A stretch of DNA of 64,000 nucleotides from Flavobacterium fluvii (GCF_900129545.1 NZ_FQWB01000002.1:434001-498000), one strand, 5' to 3'; positions 53,229-62,538 are shown, numbered from the stretch's first letter. Program-made: numbers and translations. The notes: generated from the letters alone by a model not told the origin.

Positions 53229-54424
53229 TACCTGATTTGTCCTTCGCCGTAAATATACCATTTATTAGTAACAAGGTGTTGCAAACCAATTGGTCCACGT
53301 TGGTGCAATTTGTCTGTACTAATCGCCAATTCACCACCTAAACCAAACTGTCCACCATCGGTGAAACGAGTTGAAGCATTTTGATACACTGCCGCTGAAT
53401 CTACATTGTCCATAAAATCTTGGGCAACAGCATCATTTTGTGTGATTATCGAAGCAGAGTGACCACCACAATATTTGTTGATTTTAGCAATCGCTTCTTC
53501 ATCCGAATTTACGATTCCGACAACAATTTTATAATTCAAAAATTCTTCGTACCAAATTTCATCATTTTCAATTACAGGTATTTGAGTCGCATTTGCGAAA
53601 GCAGTATCACCTAAAATTTCAACCTTATATTTTTTTAATTCTTCTACTAATTGTTTGGCAAAAACTTCCCAATTAGGCAGTTTTGTATCAATTAAAACTT
53701 TGTCTAAAGCATTACAAACGCCGATGTTTGTAGTTTTTCCGTTGATAATAATATCAAGGGCTTTTTTCAAATCGGCTTCTTTATTTACATACACAAAGTT
53801 ATTCCCACGACCACTTACTATAACAGGACAAGTAGCGTGTTTCTTGGTAAAAGCAATCAATTGTTCACCACCACGAGGTACAATTAAATCCACTCTCTGT
53901 GTTGGGTTTTCTAAAAAAGCCTGGGTTTCGGCACGATTGTAATTCAAATACTCCACCCAGTCTTTAGAAATTTCATTTTCTTCCAAGGCTTGGTGCCAAA
54001 GAGAAACAATTTTTAAATTCGACAACAAAGATTCTTTTCCGCCTTTCAACAAGATTTTGTTTCCAGATTTGAATGCGATTCCTCCAGCTTCAACAGTAAC
54101 GTCAGGACGTGATTCATAAATAATCATTATCGTTCCAAAAGCAGCCGTTTTATTGGTCACTTTCATTCCGTTTTCGTGAGTAAAATTAAAACGAACTTGT
54201 CCAACAGGATCTTCCTGACTAGCCAATTGCTGCATCGACAAAATCATTGCGTCAACTTTAGCATCGTTTACCAATAAACGTTTTTCCATAGCCAAATCAT
54301 CACCAGAATAATTGCTCATATCCTGTTGATTAATACTTTTAAGATTGGCTCTTTCTTGTTCCAGAAGTTCAGCCATTCGGCTTAAAACAGCATTTCTTTT
54401 TTCTATGGATAATAATGTGTTCAT
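53228..54424 (-). CDS. proA: Gamma-glutamyl phosphate reductase
   Basis: A 398-residue aldehyde-dehydrogenase-fold enzyme that reduces glutamyl 5-phosphate to the semialdehyde in proline synthesis. ATG 54424 is chosen (MNTLLSIEKRNAVL); ten codons upstream a further ATG exists. Catalytic Cys lies in NIGVCNALDKVLID. Also TIMIIYESRPDVTVEAGGIAFKSGN and STDKLHQRGPIGLQHLVTNKW. Adjacent to proB. Confidence 0.96.
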   Translation of the reverse strand: MNTLLSIEKRNAVLSRMAELLEQERANLKSINQQDMSNYSGDDLAMEKRLLVNDAKVDAMILSMQQLASQEDPVGQVRFNFTHENGMKVTNKTAAFGTIMIIYESRPDVTVEAGGIAFKSGNKILLKGGKESLLSNLKIVSLWHQALEENEISKDWVEYLNYNRAETQAFLENPTQRVDLIVPRGGEQLIAFTKKHATCPVIVSGRGNNFVYVNKEADLKKALDIIINGKTTNIGVCNALDKVLIDTKLPNWEVFAKQLVEELKKYKVEILGDTAFANATQIPVIENDEIWYEEFLNYKIVVGIVNSDEEAIAKINKYCGGHSASIITQNDAVAQDFMDNVDSAAVYQNASTRFTDGGQFGLGGELAISTDKLHQRGPIGLQHLVTNKWYIYGEGQIR

Positions 54425-54445
54425 TTTTATGATATTTAGTTCCTT

Positions 54446-54555
54446 GCTCCGCAAAGTCTCCGACTTTGAGGATGCGTTTGAAGGTTTTAAACCTTCGTTT
54501 TGTATGCGGTCATAGACCGATTCTCACTTCCGCAAAGTCAGAGACTTTGCGGAGC
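54446..54555. repeat. Composite palindromic element before proA
   Basis: Perfect 15-base inverted ends GCTCCGCAAAGTCTC and GAGACTTTGCGGAGC. Inner palindromes include GAAGGTTTTAAACCTTC (54480 on) and CGGTCATAGACCG. It forms the intergenic space between argD and proA. Confidence 0.7.
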
Positions 54556-54564
54556 GAATATCAT

Positions 54565-55701
54565 TTATTTTAATTCAGCCAGTGATTCTTGTAATGCCAC
54601 GATGAATGTATCAATAGCATCAGTAGTAATCGTTAACGGAGGAAGAATTCTCAACAAGTTTTTGTTGTTGGCTCCACCCGTAAAAATATGTTTTTCAATA
54701 ATCATTTTCTTTCTCAAAGCACTCACGTCAAAATCAAATTCAACGCCTAGCATCAATCCTTTTCCTTTTACTTTCGTGATTTCAGGAATAACTTTGATGG
54801 CTTCAAAAAAGTATTCTGATACTTTGTTAGTGTTGGCAATTAGATTTTGTTTTTCCATCACATCCAAAACAGCTATTCCGGCAGCACAAGCCAAATGGCT
54901 TCCACCAAAAGTAGTTCCCAACAACCCATAACTCGCTTGGAATTTAGGAGAAATCAAAACCCCTCCAATTGGGAAACCGTTCCCCATTCCTTTGGCAGTG
55001 GTTACGATATCAGGATTGATTCCGTGATGTTGAAAAGCAAAAAACTTTCCGCTTCTTCCGTATCCGGATTGTACTTCGTCCAAGATTAAAACGACTTCAT
55101 TCGCAGCACAAATTTTTTCTAAAGCCTGAAAGAATTCCGTTGTTCCTTGGTCTAAACCACCAACACCCTGAATAGGCTCGATGATAACCGCGCAAACATC
55201 TCCTTTTTTCAATTCTGCTTCTACCAAATCAATTTGGTTCAATGGCAGGAAAGTAACGACTTGTTGTGCGTTTAATGGAGCTACAATTTTTTTGTTATCG
55301 GTAACTGCAACAGCCGCCGAAGTTCTTCCGTGAAATGAATTATCAAAAGCAATTACTCTTGATTTATTGGTATGAAAAGAAGCTACTTTCAAAGCATTTT
55401 CATTGGCTTCAGCTCCAGAACTGCAAAGGAATAAGCTGAAATCATTCAAGCCAGATGCTTTTCCTAGTTTTTCTGCTAATTCTACTTGTAATGGATTTTG
55501 AATAGCATTCGAGTAAAAACTCAAATTATCCAATTGTTCTTTTACTTTGGCCACATAATCCGGTTGGGTGTGACCGATAGAAATTACTCCGTGACCAGAG
55601 TATAAATCTAAATATTCGATTCCTTTATCGTCGTAAATAGTGCAGTCTACTGCTTTTACAGGTGTAATAGGATATAATGGGTAAACGTCAAATAAGTTCA
55701 T
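54565..55701 (-). CDS. argD: Acetylornithine/succinylornithine aminotransferase
   Basis: A 378-residue PLP enzyme of the ornithine-aminotransferase class. The PLP lysine lies in TTAKGMGNGFPIGG, with the conserved FHGRTSAAVAVT, LILDEVQSGYGRSG and CSSGAEANENALKV blocks. It makes the acylated ornithine from the semialdehyde. In this locus the acyl group is probably succinyl. Confidence 0.94.
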   Translation of the reverse strand: MNLFDVYPLYPITPVKAVDCTIYDDKGIEYLDLYSGHGVISIGHTQPDYVAKVKEQLDNLSFYSNAIQNPLQVELAEKLGKASGLNDFSLFLCSSGAEANENALKVASFHTNKSRVIAFDNSFHGRTSAAVAVTDNKKIVAPLNAQQVVTFLPLNQIDLVEAELKKGDVCAVIIEPIQGVGGLDQGTTEFFQALEKICAANEVVLILDEVQSGYGRSGKFFAFQHHGINPDIVTTAKGMGNGFPIGGVLISPKFQASYGLLGTTFGGSHLACAAGIAVLDVMEKQNLIANTNKVSEYFFEAIKVIPEITKVKGKGLMLGVEFDFDVSALRKKMIIEKHIFTGGANNKNLLRILPPLTITTDAIDTFIVALQESLAELK

Positions 55702-55727
55702 TTTGTTTTGTTTTTAGTTGATGGTTT

Positions 55728-55791
55728 TTGGTTGATAGTTGATAGCTAAGTTGGAAATCCCAACAACTAACAACTATCAACTAACAACCAA
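55728..55791. repeat. Inverted repeat before argD (TTGGTTGATAGTTG arms)
   Basis: Arms TTGGTTGATAGTTGATAG (55728-55745) and CTATCAACTAACAACCAA (55774-55791), matching at 16 of 18 positions around a 28-base spacer. Intergenic, between argC and argD. Confidence 0.6.
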
Positions 55792-55793
55792 TT

Positions 55794-56771
55794 TTAGAAT
55801 CCGCTTGGTTTCAGGTGTAAACCTGTAGTTTCTTCAAGTCCAAACATCAGATTCATATTCTGAATTGCTTGTCCTGAAGCACCTTTTGTTAAGTTATCGA
55901 TTACCGAAGTAATCAAAATCCGGTTTCCTTTTTTCATTAAACTGATGATACATTTGTTCGTTTGCACCACTTGTTTCATATTGATATCAGTAGTAGTAAC
56001 GGTTACGAATGGCTGATCTTTGTAAAACGCTTTGTATTTTGCAACTACATCTTCCAGACTTTCTTCGATTGTGGTGTAAAGTGTAGCAAAAATTCCTCTG
56101 GAGAAATCACCTCTGTTCGGAACAAAAATCAATTCGTTTTTATAAGCCGCTTGCAATTGGTTTACGCTTTGGTTTATTTCGCCCAAATGTTGGTGATTGA
56201 AAGCTTTGTAATGTGACATATTGTTGTTTCTCCAACTGAAATGTGTGGTTTCTGAAGGGGTAACTCCGGCTCCGGTACTTCCGGTTGTGGCATTGATATG
56301 AACATCATCGTTCAATAATCCTTGGGATGCTAATGGTAATAATGCCAATTGAATTGCAGTTGCAAAACAACCAGGATTAGCAATATATTGTGCGCTTTTG
56401 ATGTCGGTTTTGTTCAATTCCGGCAAACCATAAACAAAAGATTTTCCGTTGAAATTTTTGTCTTTCGTTAATCTGAAATCATTTCCTAAATCGATGATTT
56501 TAGTTTGGTCTGAAAACTGATTTTTCTCCAAAAATGAAATTGATTTTCCGTGTCCTAAACACAAGAAAACGACATCTACATTTGGATTTACGGTGTCGGT
56601 AAAATTCATTTCGATATCGCCCAACAAATCGTGATGCGCGAAAGAAAGTGGTTTTCCCGCATTGGTTGTGCTGTATACAAAATCAAGTTTAGCGTTTGGG
56701 TGAAACATCAATATTCTGATGAGTTCCCCAGCCGTGTAACCTGAACCGCCAATTATACCTATTGAAATCAT
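55794..56771 (-). CDS. argC: N-acyl-gamma-glutamyl-phosphate reductase
   Basis: A 325-residue enzyme that reduces acylglutamyl phosphate to its semialdehyde. N-terminal Rossmann motif GIIGGSGYTAGELIRIL, catalytic Cys in NPGCFATAIQLALLP, and PNRGDFSRGIF with a later conserved His region (HQHLGEINQ). Third gene of the locus, between argG and argD. Confidence 0.95.
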   Translation of the reverse strand: MISIGIIGGSGYTAGELIRILMFHPNAKLDFVYSTTNAGKPLSFAHHDLLGDIEMNFTDTVNPNVDVVFLCLGHGKSISFLEKNQFSDQTKIIDLGNDFRLTKDKNFNGKSFVYGLPELNKTDIKSAQYIANPGCFATAIQLALLPLASQGLLNDDVHINATTGSTGAGVTPSETTHFSWRNNNMSHYKAFNHQHLGEINQSVNQLQAAYKNELIFVPNRGDFSRGIFATLYTTIEESLEDVVAKYKAFYKDQPFVTVTTTDINMKQVVQTNKCIISLMKKGNRILITSVIDNLTKGASGQAIQNMNLMFGLEETTGLHLKPSGF

Positions 56772-56786
56772 ATTTTTTATTTTTGG

Positions 56787-56813
56787 TAGAGGCGGGTTTA
56801 AAACCCGCCTCTA
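56787..56813 (-). other. 27-base palindrome between argG and argC
   Basis: TAGAGGCGGGTTT and its complement meet around a single A. In the operon it could slow or partly end transcription, or protect the upstream message. No good T-run follows on the minus strand, so read-through is expected. Confidence 0.5.
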
Positions 56814-56823
56814 TTATAATTAT

Positions 56824-58023
56824 TTATTCGTAAGTTTCGTTGTTTACAGACGAAAATATGTTTTGAGCATTACCTAATATTTTGATAAATCCTTTCGCAT
56901 CGTCAGATGTCCAGGCATTGTTCATTTCTCCGTATTGTCCAAAACCTGTATTCATCAAATCATTTTTAGATTCGATTCCGTCTAATGAAAAGTGGTATGG
57001 TTTCAAAGAAACGGTTACTGTACCATTTACGGTTTTTTGAGTGTCTTCAAGGAAAGTTTCGATGTTTCTCATTACAGGATCCAAAAATTGACCTTCGTGA
57101 AATAACATTCCGTACCAGTTTCCTAGTTGCTCTTTCCAGTATTGCTGCCATTTTCCAAGAGTGTGTTTCTCCAATAAATGGTGCGCTTTGATGATGATTA
57201 GCGGTGCCGCAGCTTCAAAACCAACTCTTCCTTTGATTCCAATAATAGTATCTCCAACGTGAATATCTCTTCCGATAGCGTAAGCATTAGCTAATTTTTC
57301 TAAAACAACAATGTTGTTAGAAGGTTTGTCAGCTACACCGTTTACAGCAACTAATTCTCCTTTCAAGAATTCTAAAGTTACTTTCTCTTCACCAGTTTTT
57401 TGCAATTGTGATGGATAGGCTTCGCTTGGTAATGGTTTGCTTGAAGTTAAAGTTTCTTTTCCTCCAACACTTGTTCCCCAAAGTCCTTTATTGATGGAAT
57501 ATTGTGCTTTTTCCCAAGAATAGTGTACACCATTTTTGGCCAAATAATCCACTTCTTCTTGACGAGATAATTTCAAGTCACGGATAGGAGTGATGATTTC
57601 AATTTCGGGAGCGATGGTTTGAAAAATCAAATCAAAACGAATTTGGTCGTTTCCAGCACCAGTACTTCCGTGAGCGATAGCAGTTGCGCCAACAGATTTT
57701 GCATATTTAATAGCTTCAATAGCCTGAAAAACACGTTCAGCACTTACTGATAAAGGATACGTATTGTTTTTTAATACATTTCCAAAAATCAAATACTTAA
57801 TAGCTTTGTCGTAATATTTATCTAAAATCGTCAAGTTAGCGTGTTTGGCGCTTCCTAATTCGTAAGCTCTGTCTTCGATAGCTTTCAATTCAGCATCGTC
57901 AAATCCTCCTGTATTGATTAATACAGTATGAACTTCGTATCCTTGTTCGTTTTTTAAATATTTTAGACAGTAAGATGTGTCTAATCCTCCGCTATACGCT
58001 AATACTACTTTTTTACTTCCCAT
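56824..58023 (-). CDS. argG: Argininosuccinate synthase
   Basis: A 399-residue ATP-dependent enzyme that joins citrulline and aspartate. The N-terminal P-loop is LAYSGGLDTSYC, with HGSTGAGNDQIRFD, YSINKGLWGTS and PSEAYP later. Placed second in the locus, after the GNAT gene. Confidence 0.96.
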   Translation of the reverse strand: MGSKKVVLAYSGGLDTSYCLKYLKNEQGYEVHTVLINTGGFDDAELKAIEDRAYELGSAKHANLTILDKYYDKAIKYLIFGNVLKNNTYPLSVSAERVFQAIEAIKYAKSVGATAIAHGSTGAGNDQIRFDLIFQTIAPEIEIITPIRDLKLSRQEEVDYLAKNGVHYSWEKAQYSINKGLWGTSVGGKETLTSSKPLPSEAYPSQLQKTGEEKVTLEFLKGELVAVNGVADKPSNNIVVLEKLANAYAIGRDIHVGDTIIGIKGRVGFEAAAPLIIIKAHHLLEKHTLGKWQQYWKEQLGNWYGMLFHEGQFLDPVMRNIETFLEDTQKTVNGTVTVSLKPYHFSLDGIESKNDLMNTGFGQYGEMNNAWTSDDAKGFIKILGNAQNIFSSVNNETYE

Positions 58024-58092
58024 TGTTGAACTATTATTGGCTATAAGCTGTTGGTTAAAACGATTAGCTTTTAGCTGTTTATATTTATTTTA

Positions 58093-58737
58093 TTATTTTG
58101 TTGAATCTTTATCTTGCTTTTTTTCTAGAAAAAGAGCTGCTTTAATTTCTTTTAATCTGTTCCAAATCCTTACGTTAAATGGATGTTTTGGTGGATCTTT
58201 CGGTTTTTCTGCCGGATCGTAAAGCATTCCGGTACAAAGGCACATTTTGTTGTCTTTGCTTTTCAAGATCTCGTAATTGGTACAGGTTTGACAGCCTTTC
58301 CAAAAACTTGGATCGCTAGTTAATTCTGAAAACGGAACCGGTTTGTATCCCAAATCGGAATTGATTTTCATTACGGCCAAACCAGTCGTGATTCCAAAAA
58401 CTTTGGCTCCAGGATATTTTTTCAAAGAATAATTAAAAACAAAGGTTTTTATCTTTTTGGCCAAACCGTGATTCCTGAAATCAGGATGTACAATCAATCC
58501 GGAGTGTGCCACATACTGACCGTGTTGCCAACTTTCAATATAACAGAAACCAGCAAAAACACCTTTTTGATCCAATGCAATAACGGCATCACCGCTAGTG
58601 ATTTTTTTCTTGATGTAGTCTGGGGTTCTTTTCGCAATTCCAGTACCTCTCAATAAAGCAGAAGATTCTATTGTGTCACAGATTTCCTGCGCATATTTAA
58701 AATGTTCTTCTTGAGCTATAACTATAGATATTTTCAT
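58093..58737 (-). CDS. GNAT acyltransferase with Cys-rich tail, ArgA-like
   Basis: A 214-residue GNAT protein: ALLRGTGIAKRTPDYIKKKI, AGFCYIESW and the acyl-CoA binding GLIVHPDFRNHGLAKKIKTF. The C-terminus has CQTCTNYEILK and CLCTGMLYDP, four cysteines in a possible metal site, before a proline- and lysine-rich end. As first gene of the arginine locus it is the likely enzyme that acylates glutamate (with succinyl- or acetyl-CoA) to start the pathway. This is an inference from place and fold; no biochemical signature proves it. Confidence 0.8.
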   Translation of the reverse strand: MKISIVIAQEEHFKYAQEICDTIESSALLRGTGIAKRTPDYIKKKITSGDAVIALDQKGVFAGFCYIESWQHGQYVAHSGLIVHPDFRNHGLAKKIKTFVFNYSLKKYPGAKVFGITTGLAVMKINSDLGYKPVPFSELTSDPSFWKGCQTCTNYEILKSKDNKMCLCTGMLYDPAEKPKDPPKHPFNVRIWNRLKEIKAALFLEKKQDKDSTK

Positions 58738-58978
58738 TTCAAGAGTTAAAGTTGGGGTTAAAAAATAAAAAATTTATTGGTTTCGAAAAACTGTTCATAT
58801 TCGAGTTTATCGTTGAATTAGTACCATACAAAATCGCCCCTAAAAGTAGAGTGCAGGATGACAAGCAGAAAAAAATGATGTTTTCAGAATGAAATAATCC
58901 GATGGATGATACTAATAATTTCAAAATAATGAAAAGTGAAAAATGAATAAATATTACAAAACACACTTGGAGCTATAG

Positions 58979-59059
58979 TTATAGCATCCGTACTTCGGGA
59001 GAAGCGGTTGGTTTGTTTATCCGTGAAACAGTAATAATATGTATACTTGTTTTTTTCAT
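58979..59059 (-). CDS. Candidate 26-residue leader peptide of the arginine locus
   Basis: ATG 59059 follows a TAAATTTG box by 5 bases, so the message would be nearly leaderless. The peptide starts MKKTSIHIITVSRINK and ends EVRML before TAA. Both its arginine codons are CGG, likely to be rare in this AT-rich genome. A palindrome GCTATAACTATAGC overlaps the stop. It lies 241 bases before the GNAT gene. It may sense arginine supply, but no terminator hairpin follows, so the mechanism is open. Confidence 0.5.
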   Translation of the reverse strand: MKKTSIHIITVSRINKPTASPEVRML

Positions 59060-59064
59060 TGGTG

Positions 59065-59072
59065 CAAATTTA
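59065..59072 (-). promoter_or_regulatory. -7 element upstream of the leader ORF
   Basis: TAAATTTG on the minus strand; full match to TAnnTTTG. I find no TTG at the usual distance upstream. The predicted start is near the leader ATG. Confidence 0.45.
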
Positions 59073-59210
59073 CACATATTTTATTAAATATAAATGATTT
59101 TTTTTATTTTGTAACAAAATTGGGTAATTCTGGGTTTTTACTCTCTAATTCAAATGTGGATATTGTCCGTAAAACGAGTGCTTTCAAAAGAGTACATCAT
59201 TGAAACGTAC

Positions 59211-59249
59211 AAAAAAATCCGACATTTTTATCAAAAAAATGTCGGATTG
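59211..59249 (-). terminator. Terminator after fahA
   Basis: ATCCGACATTTTT pairs with AAAAAATGTCGGAT around ATC; a T7 run follows on the minus strand. Sits about 20 bases after the fahA stop. Confidence 0.85.
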
Positions 59250-59270
59250 TGTATGTAGGTAAAAAATGGT

Positions 59271-60554
59271 TTATTTCCTCACAAATGGAGGTAGCAGTTT
59301 GCTTGAAACTTCTCCGAAACCAATTCGGATTTCATTGTTCTTGCAATACCCCCTCATAATTACGGTATCCCCATCATTTAAGAACTTGCGTTCAGTTCCG
59401 TCATTTAGTTTAATAGGGTTTTTTCCGCCCCAAGTTAATTCCAGCATTGAACCAAAACTATCGGGAGTTGGACCAGAAATGGTTCCAGAACCCATCATGT
59501 CACCTGAATTCACTCGGCAACCATTGGAAGTATGATGCGCCAATTGTTGGCTCATCGACCAATACATGTGTTTACAGTTGGATTGAGTGACGATTGTTTC
59601 CACAGCCTCTTCAGGTTGGATAGCCACTTCGAGATTAATGTCAAAATTATGTTTTCCTTTTTGTTGCAAATAAGGGAATGGCGCAGGATCTTGTTTAGGT
59701 CCTTTGGTTCTGAAAGGCTCCAAGGCATCCAATGTGATAATCCAAGGAGAAATAGAGGTGGCAAAGTTTTTTGCCAAGAATGGTCCAAGGGGTTCGAATT
59801 CCCATTTTTGAATATCGCGCGCACTCCAGTCGTTCATTAAAACCATTCCAAAAATATAATCTTCAGTTTCTGTCACGGGGATATTTTCTCCCATTATGTT
59901 GGTGTCGGTAGTGATAAAAGCAGTTTCCAGTTCAAAATCTACTGATCGTGAAGTACCAAAAACAGGAGTTGTTTCGCCTTTGGGTAAAGTTTGTCCCATA
60001 GGTCTGTGTACGGGAACTCCCGATGGAATAATTGAAGAACTTCTTCCGTGATACCCTAAAGGAATATGAAGCCAATTAGGTAATAGTGCATCTTCTGTTT
60101 CGCGAAACATTTTTCCTATATTGGTTGCGTGATTTTTATTGGAATAAAAATCAGTAAAATCACCAATCAAAACTGGTAATTGCATTTCGACATCTTTTAT
60201 GTCAAAAATTATAATTTCACGATGTTCTTTATTGTCTTGAAGTTCCGGGTTGGTTTCATCAAATAATTCTGCCAAGCGATTTCGGACCAATCTCCATGTT
60301 TTTTTTCCGTCCGATATAAAATCATTCAGGGTGTCTTGCGTGAACATGTCGTCGGTCAATTCAATGCCTTCAAAGTAATTTAACTGTTGCAAAGCTCCCA
60401 TATCAATGGCGCTATTCCCAATTCGAGTACCAATGGTGATGACATCATCTTTGGTAATAAATACGCCAAAAGGTATATTCTGAATAGGGAAATCACTGTC
60501 CTCGGGAACGTTGATCCATGATTTTCTATTGGTGTTATTGGCTGATATTGGCAT
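59271..60554 (-). CDS. fahA: Fumarylacetoacetase
   Basis: A 427-residue hydrolase for the last step of tyrosine breakdown: fumarylacetoacetate to fumarate and acetoacetate. Motifs: DFTDFYSNKNHATNIG (catalytic His/Asp region), LPLGYHGRSSSII-like IPLGYHGRSSSIIPSG, and metal-binding FELETAFIT. The C-terminal MMGSGTISGPTPDSFGSML is typical. Single gene with its own promoter and terminator. Confidence 0.97.
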   Translation of the reverse strand: MPISANNTNRKSWINVPEDSDFPIQNIPFGVFITKDDVITIGTRIGNSAIDMGALQQLNYFEGIELTDDMFTQDTLNDFISDGKKTWRLVRNRLAELFDETNPELQDNKEHREIIIFDIKDVEMQLPVLIGDFTDFYSNKNHATNIGKMFRETEDALLPNWLHIPLGYHGRSSSIIPSGVPVHRPMGQTLPKGETTPVFGTSRSVDFELETAFITTDTNIMGENIPVTETEDYIFGMVLMNDWSARDIQKWEFEPLGPFLAKNFATSISPWIITLDALEPFRTKGPKQDPAPFPYLQQKGKHNFDINLEVAIQPEEAVETIVTQSNCKHMYWSMSQQLAHHTSNGCRVNSGDMMGSGTISGPTPDSFGSMLELTWGGKNPIKLNDGTERKFLNDGDTVIMRGYCKNNEIRIGFGEVSSKLLPPFVRK

Positions 60555-60588
60555 AATGCTGTTAATTATTTTGTTGAGAAATAGTCTT

Positions 60589-60618
60589 CAAATATATCAT
60601 AAACTAACTGTTTACCAA
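60589..60618 (-). promoter_or_regulatory. Promoter of fahA
   Basis: TTG (60616-60618), 19 bases, then TATATTTG (60589-60596) on the minus strand: a full consensus match, about 35 bases before the start codon. One of the clearest promoters in the window. Confidence 0.7.
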
Positions 60619-60629
60619 ACGTTTTTTTG

Positions 60630-60637
60630 TATTTTTG
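60630..60637 (+). promoter_or_regulatory. -7 element of glyA
   Basis: TATTTTTG on the plus strand, 27 bases before the glyA ATG. I do not see a clear TTG at -33. Confidence 0.5.
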
Positions 60638-60664
60638 CGCACAAATTAACTAAATTGAAAGATA

Positions 60665-61939
60665 ATGCAACGCGACGAACAAATTTTTGACCTTATTTTA
60701 GAGGAACAAGACAGACAAATTCATGGACTAGAACTGATAGCTTCAGAGAATTTTGTGAGTGACGAAGTAATGGAAGCAGCTGGTTCTGTTTTAACCAATA
60801 AATATGCCGAAGGTTATCCTGGCAAAAGATACTACGGCGGTTGCGAAGTGGTGGATGTTATTGAACAAATTGCCATTGACAGAGCCAAAGAATTGTTTGG
60901 TGCTGGATATGCCAATGTTCAACCGCACTCTGGTTCACAAGCAAACACGGCGGTTTTCTTCGCTTGTTTAAAACCGGGAGACAAAATATTGGGATTTGAT
61001 TTATCACACGGTGGTCACTTGACCCACGGTTCTCCAGTGAATTTTTCTGGACGTTTATACAATCCTGTTTTTTATGGTGTAGACAAAGAAACTGGACGAT
61101 TGGATTATGATAAAATTCAGGAAATAGCCACTAAAGAACAACCAAAATTAATCATCGCAGGTGCTTCGGCATATTCTCGCGACATGGATTTTGAGCGTTT
61201 CAGGATAATTGCCGACAGCGTTGGTGCTATTTTGATGGCCGATATTTCGCATCCAGCAGGTTTAATTGCCAAAGGATTGATGAATGATCCAATTCCTCAT
61301 TGTCATATTGTTACAACGACAACACATAAAACATTGCGTGGTCCTCGTGGAGGGTTGATCATGATGGGGAAAGATTTTGAAAATCCTTGGGGATTGACTA
61401 CTCCAAAAGGAGAAATCAGAATGATGTCAGCCTTATTGGATTTAGCTGTTTTTCCAGGAAATCAAGGTGGTCCTTTGATGCACATTATTGCTGCAAAAGC
61501 GGTGGCTTTTGGAGAAGCATTGCAAGACGAGTTCTTTACTTACGCTTTGCAATTGCAAAAAAATGCCAACGCCATGGCTGATGCATTCGTAAAAAGAGGT
61601 TACAACATTATATCTGGTGGAACTGACAATCACATGATGTTGATTGATTTGAGAAACAAAAATATTTCTGGAAAAGAGGCCGAGAATGCCTTGGTAAAAG
61701 CAGAAATAACCGTAAATAAAAACATGGTTCCTTTTGATGATAAATCACCGTTCGTGACTTCTGGAATTCGTGTGGGAACTGCAGCAATCACCACTCGTGG
61801 ACTTGTTGAAGAAGACATGGAAACTATCGTTGACTTGATTGACAGAGTTTTGGTAGATCACACCAACGAAGCTGTTATCGAAGAAGTAGCCAGTGAAGTA
61901 AACGAAATGATGAGCGAAAGAGCCATCTTCGTTTTCTAA
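60665..61939 (+). CDS. glyA: Serine hydroxymethyltransferase
   Basis: A 424-residue PLP enzyme interconverting serine and glycine with tetrahydrofolate. PLP Lys lies in [15 protein letters not shown]. Other blocks: [33 protein letters not shown] and [16 protein letters not shown]. Length and motifs complete. Divergent from fahA. Confidence 0.97.
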   Translation: MQRDEQIFDLILEEQDRQIHGLELIASENFVSDEVMEAAGSVLTNKYAEGYPGKRYYGGCEVVDVIEQIAIDRAKELFGAGYANVQPHSGSQANTAVFFACLKPGDKILGFDLSHGGHLTHGSPVNFSGRLYNPVFYGVDKETGRLDYDKIQEIATKEQPKLIIAGASAYSRDMDFERFRIIADSVGAILMADISHPAGLIAKGLMNDPIPHCHIVTTTTHKTLRGPRGGLIMMGKDFENPWGLTTPKGEIRMMSALLDLAVFPGNQGGPLMHIIAAKAVAFGEALQDEFFTYALQLQKNANAMADAFVKRGYNIISGGTDNHMMLIDLRNKNISGKEAENALVKAEITVNKNMVPFDDKSPFVTSGIRVGTAAITTRGLVEEDMETIVDLIDRVLVDHTNEAVIEEVASEVNEMMSERAIFVF

Positions 61940-61960
61940 AAATTATTTTAATTCAATTTT

Positions 61961-61996
61961 AAAACCTTCATTAGTTCGCTTTTGAAGGTTTTTTTT
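61961..61996 (+). terminator. Terminator after glyA
   Basis: AAAACCTTCA pairs with TGAAGGTTTT, loop of 12 bases, followed by T-run. Confidence 0.8.
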
Positions 61997-62001
61997 ATCA
62001 A

Positions 62002-62502
62002 ATGAACATGACGACAATTTTTCAAGCCACAGTTGAAGACATTGAAACCATCCAAAAAATTGCCCATACCGCTTGGCCGGTCACTTATGGCGACATTTTA
62101 TCGAAAGAGCAAATAGACTATATGTTGGAAAAAATGTATTCGGAAGCTACTTTAATGGATAATCTAAATAAAGGGCATCATTTTGTACTGGTCAAGGAGA
62201 ATTCTGTTTGTTTGGGGTTTGCTTCGTTCGAACATAATTATTTGAACGAGAAATGTACCCGTTTGCATAAAATTTATCTCCTTCCGGAAGCGCATGGCAA
62301 GGGATTGGGGAAAATGTTGTTGGAAAGAATTGTGGCTTTGGCCAAAGAAAATCATTCCGACACGATTTCATTGAATGTAAACAAGTTTAACAAAGTTTGC
62401 GTCTTTTATAAAAAAATGGGTTTCGAAGTCGTTGCCGAAGAAGATTTAGACATTGGCGACGGTTATTTGATGGAAGACTACAAAATGGAAATGAAAATTT
62501 AA
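62002..62502 (+). CDS. GNAT acetyltransferase
   Basis: A 166-residue acetyltransferase: ATVEDIETIQKIAHTAWPVTYGDILS at the N-terminus, acetyl-CoA loop LPEAHGKGLGKMLL, and SLNVNKFNKVCVFYKKMGF. Typical of the GNAT group that modifies small amines or protein N-termini; substrate unknown. ATG 62002 and ATG 62008 are both possible starts. Confidence 0.92.
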   Translation: MNMTTIFQATVEDIETIQKIAHTAWPVTYGDILSKEQIDYMLEKMYSEATLMDNLNKGHHFVLVKENSVCLGFASFEHNYLNEKCTRLHKIYLLPEAHGKGLGKMLLERIVALAKENHSDTISLNVNKFNKVCVFYKKMGFEVVAEEDLDIGDGYLMEDYKMEMKI

Positions 62503-62538
62503 TTTTTTTTCTACCTATAATATATAATAGCCCAATTT

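Larger units (their letters stand above)
58738..59270. other. Regulatory interval upstream of the arginine locus
   Basis: Contains a candidate leader ORF (58979-59059), a -7 box (59065-59072), and the fahA terminator (59211-59249). I see no convincing larger gene: a 75-codon ORF at 58739-58966 has a GTG start and noncoding-like composition. Confidence 0.6.

Noticed and set aside
58739..58966. 75-codon ORF ending one base before the GNAT start
   Set aside because: It starts at GTG, is rich in Phe, Ile, Leu and Asn as AT-rich noncoding DNA is, and has no family match I can see. It could still be a coupled leader, so it deserves a conservation check.
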